DNA of 64,000 bases from Xiphydria camelus (taxonomy: Eukaryota; Arthropoda; Insecta; Hymenoptera; Xiphydriidae), in the NCBI GenBank assembly GCA_963678675.1, contig OY783195.1, positions 26,399,385 to 26,463,384 on the forward strand. The letters are read 5' to 3'. The notes beneath the pieces were generated by a model, which was given only the letters and a program-made list of their open reading frames with translations, searched no databases and was not told where the DNA came from. Below are positions 33,148-44,952 of this stretch, in pieces (positions within the stretch are counted from its first letter, which is position 1; each line of letters begins with the position of its first letter). The translations under genes and the position numbers were made by a program.

Positions 33148-35919
33148 ATGGCATCTGTGGGACGAGGAAGAGGTTGGGCAAATATCGAAGAACGCGATGC
33201 ATCCTTACGCAAACCAGGGAGAATTGCCCTATCAAAGAACACTTCCATTTTCAACCTCATCAGTGAAATCTACAGTCTCGACCTGCACAGTACCATGTCC
33301 CCTGAGAAAAGAGAAGAACTCAAGACTCTGTTTAAAACTGCAGCGGAGACTGAAGATATACAGTATGTTATTTAGATCACCATCAATCGAATGGGCTAAT
33401 TTAATCATACATCGATATAAATATCATTTCTGCAAATCTATAATTTGGTTTATGCAGTGAATCCAAATTTGTTCTCTTCTTATTGCACGTTTGTTTCAGA
33501 AATGTCTTCGACACATTGCACGAGCAAGCTTTGGAGGATAAGCAATTTGGCATCAAGTTTGCGCTTTTTTTAGGTGATTTACAGCTTTGGAATATTTCAA
33601 TTTCCGATGACACGAGCAAGAGATTTATGTTTTTGAGTGCGCTGCAAAGGGATTTCACGAGTATGTGTACATTAGCATAACTGTAGTTCATCTGTATACT
33701 ATACAATTTAATTTAAGATATTTACAGGCCTCACAGCATCCTTAAACTTTATTTTAGGGGAAATAGAGTACATTTTTTTTTAAATAGGGACAAAATAAGA
33801 TACATGGCCAATAAAAAAATATGTAATCATCTTTCAAAATATAAAAACTTATACTTATTATACAAACAGGTCTAAAAATAAGATCAACTTAGTTTTTGCT
33901 AAGTTTTGATCTTTTTCTTTTAGGCTTTTTTGTATAATATTTATATTTTTTCTATACTTTCCTCAAAGTAGTTAAATGCAGTTTAGTTTAAATATAACTT
34001 GTACATTTAACAGGAACATAAAATAACAATGGCAGGTACACTCTAATAATAAAAAAAAACTTGTTGGGAACAAAAATAGTTTTTTTATAACACGTGCATC
34101 GAAAGTGGTGCTTTTCTTGCCAGTTTTACGGGACGAAAATAGCAAATTGCACGCTAGGATAGAAAAGTTGAGCTCGCGCATGCACAGTTTATACTTGTGC
34201 TTCACTTTCGTCCCTTGGGTGAATTTTCGTTCACTTTCGTCCCTGAAAACTAGCATGAAAAGCACCATTTGCATTCACTTGTTATAAAAAATATCGTGTG
34301 CAACACGGACCAAAGTTGGCGCTGACGAGTTTGATTGCAGCCCTCGCTTCGCTCGGGCAGCAAACTTCACACTCGCGTCGGCAATCGCCAACTTTCAGCC
34401 CTTGTTGCACAATATACTATTGTATGGTATATAAATGTAGAATATACATTACACATTTTATAACAATATCAAACCGTACAAATGTGATCAACGCAGTTCA
34501 TAATAGTAGTTTGAACTATATTTTAGTTCAACTTCATGAATGTAAGAATATCCCGGCAGCACAGTGTTAAAAGATGTTTTTAAGACGTCTTATGACCAAC
34601 TTTTTGACTACTTTTACCTTTGAAAAATATCTTTGAAATGAGTCATGTCTAATAGTTATTTGAAAGTGGGATATATAAGATGTCTTCAAGACAACTTAAA
34701 GTCTTCTTTTAACTCGTACGTTCTCCAGATATACTTACATCCTCCTTCAAATTATTTAAAATAGAATGCTTTTAGGGATATTTTACAATATTAGGATACT
34801 TTTAGAATACGGTGCTAAAACAGGGCACTTTTAGGGTTAACAAGGACACACTGTGAGATCTGTATTTAAGATATACGCGTATTATTATAGGAATAGAAGA
34901 GATTAAAAAGGATAACAGAACGCAATTTTTGAACGTGGTTTCGTTGCTTGGCGAGATCTACTATCGTGTCAAAGTCGGTAAGAGCAAGTCCTTGAGTATA
35001 CTGGAAGTGCCATTTCTGTGTTGCGTGAGAATGTTACTGGATAGTGCCACGGAAGAGGATATCGAACTAGCGACTATACAGGTATTACCAGGTTCAAATC
35101 TAACGATAGTTCTTCCTAATTGTGTTAGTCCAATCAATCGATTCACACACTTTGCATCAGTGGCTGTGAACTTTGGGGAATCAGTAATTTAGTAATTCGA
35201 TTTTCGATAATTTCTCTTCGCCATTTTTTCCGCAGATCTCTATAAACGGTAGAAAACTCTACGAAAGTAAACAGGCGGAGATGGAAGAACTCGTGTTACA
35301 CGGGAAGACCATTTTAATAAACCGTAATCTAAGTGCCCGTTCTCGGGGCATGTTGCTTCTAATGATCGATCTAGCTAATCAGAGGTACGGTCCCTTGTCG
35401 CGGGATCTTCAAGAATTTTATCTATCTCAGCTCGGCACCGAGACCATGGTGCAAATCCAGCGACACGACGACGATTTGGTGATAATTACAAAGTCAAAGA
35501 AAAAAGTCAATGGTAACGGTACTCTTGATAGCGCAACCATTATATCCGACAATAATTCTACGTATAATTACGCTAAATTTTTTAATGCAGCTGGAGGTTC
35601 AGAGTGGCAAAGCGATAGCGCACAAGAGACAAGAGCGAGAGAACCATCAATTGTGGATGACACTCCCGGCATTTTAATGCGAGCGTCGAAGCCTATCGCT
35701 GTATCAGTTGCCGATCGTATCTCCAATCTCTCCGTTGGTGATATTCCTGTCCCGAGAGCGATACGCGGTTCGGGAGCAACGGACGATAGTAAACATCGGA
35801 AAAATGAAAAGCAATCACCGCGAGGGAAGAAGGATGGTAATGCGTTATTGTCGAAGCAAGATAGTTTTAATAAAAAGAATTGGGGACACGACGATCGATT
35901 CGATAAGGATTACGATTAG
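33148..35919 (+). CDS. MIF4G-domain protein (CTIF/SLIP1-like)
   Basis: Probable translation-factor-type scaffold. Exons: 33148-33362, 33500-33660, 34891-35081, 35236-35919, joining in frame to 416 residues. The N-terminus (MASVGRGRGWANIEERDA) is Gly/Arg-rich. A helical-repeat region (about 30-235) contains SPEKREELKTLFKTAAE, LEDKQFGIKFALFLGDL, TQFLNVVSLLGEIY and LSARSRGMLLLMIDLANQ, in the manner of MIF4G domains such as CTIF, MIF4GD/SLIP1 and PAIP1. The C-terminal 180 residues are charged and disordered (SPRGKKDG, DDRFDKDYD). MIF4G domains bind mRNA-bound factors or helicases. I am fairly sure of the fold but not of orthology. An upstream AG before the ATG suggests a noncoding first exon. Confidence 0.75.
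34081..34290. mobile_element. Foldback MITE in intron 2 of the MIF4G gene
   Basis: TTTTTTATAACACGTGCA at the left pairs with TGCATTCACTTGTTATAAAA at the right, and GTGGTGCTTTTCTTGCCAG with the region near 34,248-34,268. About 210 bp. Confidence 0.65.
34291..34416. mobile_element. Adjacent foldback MITE
   Basis: ATATCGTGTGCAACACGG and AAAGTTGGCG at the left pair with CGCCAACTTT and TTGTTGCACAATAT at the right. The centre is CTCGCTTCGCTCGGGC. It abuts the previous element. Confidence 0.6.
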
Positions 35920-36418
35920 GATAGTTCTAGTTTTGATACAAAATCCAGAAATGGAGTCTGGTTTTCAAGGGAAATCCATTGCAATACGCAAACATCACGA
36001 CTGCGCGTTACAATGTTGCTCGTCCTTGAAATCGAGTGTACGAACGAAATGAATTTACACGGAATTTAGACGGCATTTTAACCCTTAACTGTGCTAGTGG
36101 GGTTCGCGCAGGCACCGTTGTCCACATTTCTTATATGGAACATTATTTCACCAGCACAGTTAAGGGTTAAGGTAATTGTAATTTTTCGACACGTTAGTGC
36201 TCCAATTATTTAAATATTTCTTTCTATAACGAACGCATTACGCTGGGACTTGTTATTTTATGTATGTTTACACTGTGGTGACTGCGTAAAAAAATACACA
36301 GTATACAATTTGTCTATTTCTTCGGCATCAAAAAAAAAAAGACTACGCTGAAAAGAATATCTGAAACAGAAAGTTCGTCCAGCTGCTCCGGTATTATCAC
36401 GTCGTATCAAAGATTGAT
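35920..36418. other. Intergenic DNA
   Basis: 3' region of the MIF4G gene, including one TTAA-flanked element (36082-36166). No gene recognised. Confidence 0.4.
36082..36166. mobile_element. TTAA-flanked MITE, 85 bp
   Basis: Ends CCCTTAACTGTGCTAGTG and CACCAGCACAGTTAAGGG, flanked by TTAA at 36078-36081 and 36167-36170. TTAA duplication fits piggyBac-type mobilisation. Confidence 0.75.
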
Positions 36419-37093
36419 ATGGAAATTTTCGGATTGACGCTTACTGGTTATTCCAATTACATTAGCGCAGTGTTGAGAGAAGGTAATTAATTCAAATTCC
36501 TCACGAATTAATTAAAGAACAACTTGAAAAGACCCGTATATTAGCAAGCCTCGAAGTGTGATTTTACAGGATGTACCATTTTTTTTTATGATAAAGACAA
36601 ACTTGCAATCTTCGACGACTTCTAATAGCATAGTAATGAAATGTTCACTTATATTATAAACGTATATGTAAAGAATCAGCAACGACATTGACATTGTACG
36701 CAAAAAGTTAGCAAATATAAAACTGACGCTACAGGCTATAAAGAACCAGTGAATCCTCCAAATCTCATTGAAATTTTGGACGAACGACTGCGTCGCAATC
36801 CTACCAAGACCTTCAACGAAGTCTACAACAAACTCGATCCCATTATCGGTACCGCGGATGGATTCTCGTACGGTAGCTACGAGAGATTACGTTTGCAGAG
36901 GAAGAAGGGTCTGACGAAGCCGGTCGGGCCGACGGATATGTACAGAGTACCGCCGACTCGTAGTCAAGAGCATGGTTTTTGGATGGGAGATCGTCTTTTG
37001 GAGAATGCCGAATGGACAAAGCCCTCAAAGTTCTACGGCAGTCGCAGCAGCGACGTATCCAAGTACGCGAATCGTTTTTTTTTAAAGAGTTAA
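36419..37093 (+). CDS. Small conserved protein, microtubule-inner-protein-like
   Basis: Exons 36419-36482 and 36735-37093 join (phase 1) to 140 residues. It starts MEIFGLTLTGYSNYISAV, continues with PPNLIEILDERLRRNPTKTFNEVYNKLDPIIGTADGFSYGSYERL, and ends with PVGPTDMYRVPPTRSQEHGFWMGD and EWTKPSKFYGS. No signal peptide or membrane segment. The order of an aromatic N-terminus, a Y/F-rich centre and an FW..W C-terminus recalls small sperm or cilia microtubule inner proteins such as TEX49/SPMIP11. That is from memory and unconfirmed. Both splice sites are canonical and the gene looks intact. Confidence 0.7.
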
Positions 37094-38796
37094 TGGCTGG
37101 ATTTGATATGAAATGCATTGCCACCACAAAGGGACGATCTCTCTTTAGAGAAGTAATGTCTTTTCTTACAGACCAATAAATCAAATAAGAAACGCCGATC
37201 CCTTTATGGTCATATAAAGGTCGACTGTCGTTGCCCGACGGAGTTTCAAATTTGAAGAACTCATAATAAACATTCGACTTTATGTAGCCTCTGCCGTGCC
37301 CGAAGAGACCATTTGAATAATCGCCTTGTGCGTTTACGGACCGATAACACTGTACATAAGTATATATAATACGTATACTCATATAAGCTTTGCGTAATAG
37401 CACGAAACGCACTCTTCTTGAATACAAGTGTCTTCGAGTGCAGCGCAACGTTTGATACACGTGAGTGTGCATTAAGGCTAAAGTCGAGAAAGAGCAATTG
37501 CTGTAATTGAACTCCGTTAAATACAACCGTCGTAGAAAAGAATTCCTCGACCGTGTAAAGTCGTAAATTACATTTTCTTTGAAGAATATTTTTCATGGAA
37601 TCGACGTTATGTCACGTGCTTGTCAAATTAAATGTCTGCGTCATTTCTAGAATATTTATTGATTCATCATTGAGAGTGAAGTAGAACATTCACGCATTTT
37701 TCGTTCTCCGTTTGCGTTATCCTCGCACAATGATTGACTCAACTTGTAACTGAATCTATACATAATTGCATAGCTTTGAAGAATAACTAAACGCGCAAAA
37801 GATAAGCCGGCATACTTGCATGCGTATAGGCATACATACACGTGCGTACGTATACGTACACCTATTCATACGCAAGTCGCCTTGCCGTTACGCTGATTCA
37901 CTTGAGGTTGACATGTCGCAAGATTGAAAATAGTAAGCGTGTTATCTAGGGCGTACCTAGTTATTCGCCGCGATGGGAAAAAAAGGAGCGTTTCACGCAC
38001 GAGCAAATAGCCTGCCATACTGTGCCAGATTTGAAAGCCATGTACAATTCTCAAGTCCGCCTTTCACCTAGCAATGAGGATTCGCAAGTCTGTCAAATCA
38101 CGAGGCGCGTTTTCCGGTTAGTAATTCTACCGTATTTCCCCTGGGCGTTTACCTCAACGCGCAGTTGCTCGGCGTCCACGAAAAATCGATGCCGTTATTG
38201 TCGCCGTGCATTTCATCGACGCCGCGTATATTTCCCGTACCTGTTGATTTCGGAGCGGAGTGCTGATTGAGAACCTCTGAAAGTAAGGACCACATTTATC
38301 ATCCTGTGCGCTTATCGCAGTTCAAATAAATGCTCGTCGATCGGGAGGAATTTCAATTCGCGGCGTAGTACGCGCGATTTTCTTCGTGTTATTCACGACG
38401 ATCTTGGTTATTTGCGCACATACGGAGCGCGACGTTAACTGTGTGCAATATAGATTCGCGGCGCGCGTCCTTGCCAACATATGTTTCTAAAAGAATCGAA
38501 TTATCGGACGTCTTTTGATATTTAATCAGGCCTCGTATATCTCAAGAGTATGAGAATTTTTCAACACTTCAATCGTTACATTCAATGTGTGGAAGGTAAC
38601 TGATATGCTTTCCACAAGTGTGGAGAATATTCTTTAATTTGCTGTTAGTTGAATTACATGTCGCTTCGTCGAATTGCTGGTGAAATAGAAACGCATTATC
38701 TTTGATTACTGCTAGTTATGTCTTTTGGTTGAACGCGAACGGCCTGAAACAGGAGCACTCCTTCGAGCATGTTATCGTATAGTCTAGACCGTGGTC
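37094..38796. other. Intergenic DNA
   Basis: 1.7 kb with no supported gene. The open frames on both strands here are shadows or low-complexity; the 227-residue minus frame at 36,843-37,526 overlaps the previous gene's last exon. Confidence 0.45.
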
Positions 38797-40004
38797 ATGT
38801 CTTCGACGTATCCCTATGAGTACAAAATCCTAGGTATGTTATTTCAAAGTAACGCAAGATCTATCTATGGATCGCAGATTAATTATGTGCATCTATCCAA
38901 TGATTTTGCCTCTTCCCATATTATTTTGAAAGCATTCTAAGCTACTCTACCCGTTGTACACACCGGGAGAGGATACTTTCCATACTCACTGACAAGAAAC
39001 CTTTTCAGATATGGACCAAATAGCAGATACGGCCCAGACCCAAAACCTGGAGGGTTTCAATATATTGTACGGAGCAACGGAAGTAATAGGCGTTGTTCTG
39101 GTAATATGCGTAGCGATATGGACTGGATCCTACAGAGGTGGTTTCAGTTGGAGGTCGCATCCAGACTTTCAGTTCAATTGGCACCCGCTATTGATGACAA
39201 TCGGACTCGTGTTCTTGTATGCTAATGGTACGTACAATTAAATATACCCTCATTAAAATGCTCCCATACTACAAAGTGAATCAATTTTGCAGCGATGCTC
39301 CTGTACAGAACGCAGAGAAGTGTTCGCAAGAGGCGCCTGAAACTGCTTCACGCCGGAGCGATGGTCGTCGTATTGGTATTGACCGTTATAGCCTTGGTAG
39401 CGGTATTCGACAGCCATAATTACCACAATCCGCCGCTTCCCAACATGTATTCGTTGCACAGTTGGGTGGGGCTATCGAGCGTCATCCTATTCTGCTTACA
39501 GGTAAGCGCAACGACACGTGCACGTCGGGCGAGTCCCGAGTTATCGCTGAGAAAGCGCACTTTTCAAGATCTAACGTCTTTCGTGCCTTTCAGTGGGTCG
39601 CAGGCTTTGCATCTTTTCTTTTTCCTGGAATACAATCGCATCTGCGCGCGGCATATATGCCGGTGCACGTGTACTTTGGTACAGCTGGATTTGTGGCAGT
39701 TATCGCGTCGTGTCTCTTAGGGCTGAACGAGAAGGCGATATTCTCTGTGCCGTAAGTAGTGTCTTTCCGTACACTCGTACCAGGTCGACTTTCCGATTCA
39801 ATTTTAAGAATAATTAAATATACATTGTTTTCTTACTTACACAGAGATTACGCACTCAAGAGCAGCGAAGGAATTTTAATAAACGTCATCGGATTGATCC
39901 TCGTTCTCTTCGGCAGTCTGACGGTTTACTTGGTGTCCCAGTCACGGTACAAACGATTGCCGAGACCCGAAGACGACGTTCTATTGACAGGCAGAAGTCA
40001 GTGA
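38797..40004 (+). CDS. Cytochrome b561 (ascorbate-dependent reductase)
   Basis: Six-helix di-heme membrane protein that carries electrons from ascorbate across vesicle or lysosomal membranes. Exons: 38797-38833, 39009-39227, 39293-39501, 39594-39751, 39845-40004, joined in frame to 260 residues. The first exon (MSSTYPYEYKIL) is in frame with a following AG; the alternative start MDQIADTAQ at 39011 would give 247. Heme and helix marks are present: FNWHPLLMTIG, KLLHAGAM, SLHSWVG and PVHVYFG each carry a conserved His, and Lys/Arg lie in the loops as expected. An AATAAA at about 40475 may end the transcript. PHM, which also needs ascorbate, lies about 6.6 kb upstream, but a functional link is only a thought. 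Confidence 0.92.
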
Positions 40005-40963
40005 AAAATTGATCGCGGTGTCACGGAATTTTACAATGCACGACCCAGTCACCCGTACATGCTATACATATATTGCACTACATATCGTGATTTTAAATTG
40101 CCCTTGTACAGAACTACCGTGTCTTTCGATAATTTTTTAAACTCAGGATCCCTTGTTAAACTTATTTCTTGTGTGGTGCTAAGCAAAAACTAGGTACTAT
40201 ATGTATATTATATATAAGTTACGTGTAATCACTTCGCTTGTAAGCTTGCGCGATTGTTCGTTTGATCATGGAGTATCTGTATTAATTTTATTATATGTAT
40301 AATGTCGATGTTCCTTCCGAAGCAAGTAAATTGATGTATACGAGCATGATATTCAGTGTGATTTATTCGAATGCGAATAAGCTTTCCATTCCTATTATCC
40401 TTTCTAGAGCGGAAGTGAAGATTGCAACGTAATCTTAATATATCTTTGAGATTCGTATAATTATCTGACATTCGTAATAAACGGTCATGCGATATTATTA
40501 CGATCTACGAACTTCAAGCATTCAAAAAAAAATACGCGACATATGCAGAAACACTGATAAAATGACCACGAACGTATACGATACGACACTGGCTTATCAC
40601 TTGTCATAATAGACACAATAGAACAGAACTACACAGAGACACGGAACACCGACTCGTTCCATACTTGAAATCAGGTGGTCTCTCTATTCTTTCCCCCACC
40701 ACGTCACGTTCCACGTTCCCCTCCCACCTGTCTTGTCTACTGACTACTCCAATATTCTGCTGCCGTAGTCAGCTCATGTGGACTTGCATACGTCGGGGTT
40801 TTAGCACGTCTTCTGCTCGGTATTTGTCAACAATATCGTAATACACCCTAATTGTATAATACCAGCGGCACTCGTTCCAGCCAAAAGTGCGCCCTGTAAC
40901 GTTTTCAAATAATACCTATGTTACGCGATAAGACTCGTGATTATTTCCTGGCCAGCACACGGA
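40005..40963. other. 3' region and intergenic DNA
   Basis: 3' untranslated region of cytochrome b561 and spacer to the chitinase gene. No gene seen. Confidence 0.45.
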
Positions 40964-43066
40964 ATGGTTAATCAAGTTATTCCCGAACGTCAGGCAAAAT
41001 ATGAACTGCTGACAGACACACGGCAGTGAGTAATGATAATTTGAATTTTTCGATTAGGTTCTCTGGGGAGAGGGGGCTGGTGAATTAGCTTCTAGGGCTT
41101 ATCGAATAAAAATGCCAGTCAATTGTGTCTATCGTCAGAAGTAGCGTTTTGTTTGATCATAACGATGATGCCTCCAGTTTCGTAGAATCATGTACGAATT
41201 TTAACGCGGAACTGAGAACTCGCGCAAGGGTTAAAGAATCTCTACCTTTCAGACCACGTTGGAAGCTGCGCGCCTACTGTTTAGTATTAGTTGTTCTTGC
41301 CACTGGAGTATTATTCGCGATACGAGCTTGGGTGGGCGTCACTACATTGATAGCACTTGAAAAATATACGTCACTCGTCGAACAAATCGAAGATGCCAAG
41401 GTTGCTGCGTGGGTACGTCGGGCTCGGATGTACGCAGAGTCGACGAAAACGAACCAGAATGCAGAGAGGGATGCGATTGTCTACGCCTCCGAGCCACAGC
41501 TCCGCAAACAGGAGCAATTCGAGTAAAGTTCTCACGACCAAATCACGTATAGCGTCTGATCGGCGACTCGCCGTGCATCGATATTTCGTTTCTTAATTGT
41601 AGTCTATCAAGGACACTCTTCTCTTGCAGCCAGATCATCGCCTGTTATTACACAATCCCGAAAAACTTGAACACGTCGAAAGAGCTCGGTCCGTCGCACA
41701 TTGACACTCATTTTTGTACGCATATTATTGTGGGTTTTGCGAGTGTGGTGAACTGCACTCTTGCTCTGGGCGAAAATTCGTCGATCTACAAAAAGGTAGT
41801 CGACCTGAAGAACAGAGAACCCAAATTAAAGGTAATGGTCAGTGCCGGCGGTATGAACGAGCTCCGCCGCGGTTTTCCGGAAATGGTCGAGAATCACGCG
41901 AGTAGAAAAACGTGAGATGCTGCTTCCCCTCGTTAAATATACCCTCTACTGTAGTCTTGAGAAAATTAATCACACTGATCCTCGACAGATTCATAAGATC
42001 GGTGCTGAATGTAACAAAGAGCTTCGGCTTGGATGGGCTGGATTTAGATTGGGAGTTCCCAGCTTGGCTGGGTGCTAACAATCGCGAAAAGATACAGTTC
42101 GTCCAGCTGCTGGAGGAATTACGCAGGGCGTTCGACCGCAGCGGTCGCAAGCTGCTCTTGACAATTGCCGGTGCAGCTCCTCCGGCTATTATTGACCAAA
42201 GTTATAACATTCCGCAATTTGCAGAGTGAGTACTCGATGATTCGGGACAGGGTGCAGTTAGAAATTTGCAGATTCACAGCGATTGACGCTATTCCAGGCT
42301 CATAGACTTCGTCAACGTAATGGCGTACGATTATCACTATTATATCTGGTACTTCCCGGTGACCGGACTCAACGCGCCGCTCTACGCGCGTTCCGTCGAG
42401 ACCGGCTACTTGTCGATGATGAATGTCAATTACACCGCCTATTATTGGCTTTCGAAAGGAATGCCACGTGATAAGATTGTAATTGGTATTCCAACTTACG
42501 GACATTCGTACACGTTGGATAATCCTGATAATCACAATCTGGGCGCTCCGGTAAATGGCCTCGGCAAACTCGGCGAATCAGGCTTCGTGGAGTACGCTGC
42601 GACGTGCCGTTTTCTCGAGAGCGGTGCGCAGAGAAGCTTCGAAAACGACAGCAAAGTTCCTTACGCGTACAAAGACTACGAATGGGTGTCATACGACGAC
42701 GTTACCAGCGTGTCATACAAGGTAGATATGCGCAGAATAACGATACTGATTTGAAATTCAAAGATTCCGAAACAACTGTACGATTCGATGCGATGTTTAG
42801 AATTTGTTAAAGTCTTGAGAAATTTCAATGAGAACATATTTACTCGTACACGTTCAGCAGCATCGCAATTATCGTATTGATAAATACTTAATATCTCATA
42901 TCTCTCTTGCCTTTACTTTCAGGCCGAGTGGATTCGAGCCAATGGTTTCAGAGGTGCTATGCTATTTTCCTTGAACGACGACGACTGGAATAGTGTTTGC
43001 GTCAGGAATACGACCTTTCCACTTACTCGCGCTGTCTTTGACGTTTTCCAAAAGGCTCGTAATTAG
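40964..43066 (+). CDS. Membrane-anchored GH18 chitinase (Cht11-like)
   Basis: Chitin-hydrolysing enzyme of family GH18. Exons: 40964-41025, 41139-41522, 41630-41911, 41989-42225, 42298-42721, 42923-43066, joined in frame to 510 residues. The start MVNQVIPERQAKYELL was chosen because the frame at 41139 has no ATG of its own and an upstream exon ends CA|GTGAGT in phase. A single hydrophobic helix (about 66-84) with a basic N-side suggests a type II anchor. The catalytic barrel starts DQIIACYYTIP and carries GLDGLDLDWEFP with Glu near 265 in the DxxDxDxE motif, then VMAYDYH, and ends GAMLFSLNDDD. No chitin-binding domain. Resembles the insect CHT11 type; catalytic residues are intact. Confidence 0.9.
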
Positions 43067-44952
43067 AAGAACTCCGATTAAGCCTTTAGCGTATGATCGT
43101 GTTACGAATAGAATTTTCCTCGAGCGTTTCGATAATTTTACACTACGGATTATTCATCGGCTATACAAACAAAGGAAATCCTTTGTTCAAACCATTTTAA
43201 AAGGAATAAGGACATACGCTTGGTATAGGCACACGATGTAAACATCTATCAAACACAAATTTAACCGTAAACCCATGCCAAAGCTGAATTCCATTATTTT
43301 ACATTCCAAAGACTATGTACAAGCGTATTTACTACATAGCTATACATGTAATGCGTTCCAGTCGCGTACACTTTCGCTCCTTTAAAGTATAGACAGTAAA
43401 AAATGGATGTGGCTTCTAACTGTGATTTTTTGTTAAATAACGAAAGAATGAAGAATTATAGTATAAAGCGAAACGTTCAGCAAACATGATGGTTGTACGA
43501 TTGTGATGAGAAAATAAGTTTATCATCGCGTCGCGTATTCTGTGAGACTAAGTTTTAATACTTTGGGAAGTTTTTCAACGAAGTACTTTATTTTTGTATA
43601 TTCTATTATTAGAAAAGTGCAAATTAATTCTTGTAATTGTTTGCAATTTTTGTCATTTGTCGCAGTACCTTTATATATGTAATTATATAGCATTATTCGG
43701 CACTCCGCGCGCTGCACTACTTTTAATTATTATCAATGAGCAATTCAATCTTGCCTCTCTCTGTACCTAATATACACTGATCGAATAAATAAATGTTCCA
43801 TTATAGACAAAACCTTGATTCGTTTTATTGCACAGTATCACGTAGACTATAAAGAACGATTAGGCGTAGTAGTCTGTAATCTAGTTTTATTGATTCCACG
43901 AGTTCAATTAAAGTATGCATATTGTTTGGTTGTTCGCGTGTGTATAGTGTGTTTTAGTATTTTCTTTTCCTTCATGCGTGACCCTTAAATCGTTAATAAT
44001 TTTACGGGATAACTTACGGATGTTTATCTATTGGAATAGCTGCAGATTTTATATAGCAACTCTGCACAGTTGCAGCAACATTAGCTCTCATTGTAGCTCA
44101 AAGAGGGAAAGCAGAACAGTGATTCAATATTAATATTATAGCAAAACATTTTCATTTTCATGGCTTCGCTATGAAAAATGATTTTAATCGATATCACACA
44201 TATAGATTAATAAATTATGTACATTTTAGATATAGGTATATGTATAATGGAACGAATGCGCGATATGTGCACTTTATGGGATTTGTATAGGCCTAATCAC
44301 GGCGCGCGTTTCACCGAATTTTGAAGCGGCGTAACGCGTAATTTTTTCTCTTCGAAGCACGTGCGACACCCTCTACATTATGACTTGAAACTCCGCGAAA
44401 ATTATTCCGATACCGAGCTCCCCTTCCGAATGAAAACAACGAAAAATACATATAACAAATGGTAAAATCCATAGAAACAAACTCCTCCTTCGCTCGCAGC
44501 TCTGCAGAGTGCCAAGTTCCTAGCCTACGTTTGTAAATTTGCTCTTTCGGATCGTTAAGTTACTTTATTAAGAAGGCGCTCTTTGTGTGCTATATTACTT
44601 AATAACTCTACTTATTAAAGCAATGACTCTTACCGTTACGCTCAGTCCGCAGCACATTCGACAAAGGAATAACGGTCAAGTGTGTATATACAAAAACAGA
44701 TGTTGCTTCCCCCATGGATCGGGGATCCCTTGCGCCGATCCTTTGCCGCGATGTATTCCCCACCGTCGTACGATCTTTTCGCCAAATTATGGAGCGAGGA
44801 GAGAAAACAACCGAATACGACTTGAGGACATCGGCGAATACGGTGATTTTCTCCGTCTCCGTGTCGAGATATCCAATTGCGATCGGTACAAACGTTAAAT
44901 CTGATCACCGTGCTACTAACGTCTCTCGTGTCACACGCGTCGCGGGAGCTGT
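43067..44952. other. 3' regions of convergent chitinase and MINDY-3 genes
   Basis: 1.9 kb between the two stop codons. AATAAATAAA near 43,784 suits the chitinase, and TTTATT near 44,563 (AATAAA reversed) suits MINDY-3. No additional gene seen. Confidence 0.5.

Noticed and set aside
36843..37526. 227-residue minus-strand open frame
   Set aside because: Overlaps the second exon of the small microtubule-like gene; composition is irregular and no domain is visible.
39295..39720. Frame reading through cytochrome b561 intron
   Set aside because: The frame crosses a GT..AG pair and the downstream part leaves the b561 family sequence.
41125..41526. Chitinase start at the non-ATG codon 41125
   Set aside because: An upstream exon gives an ATG start in phase with good donor and acceptor sites.
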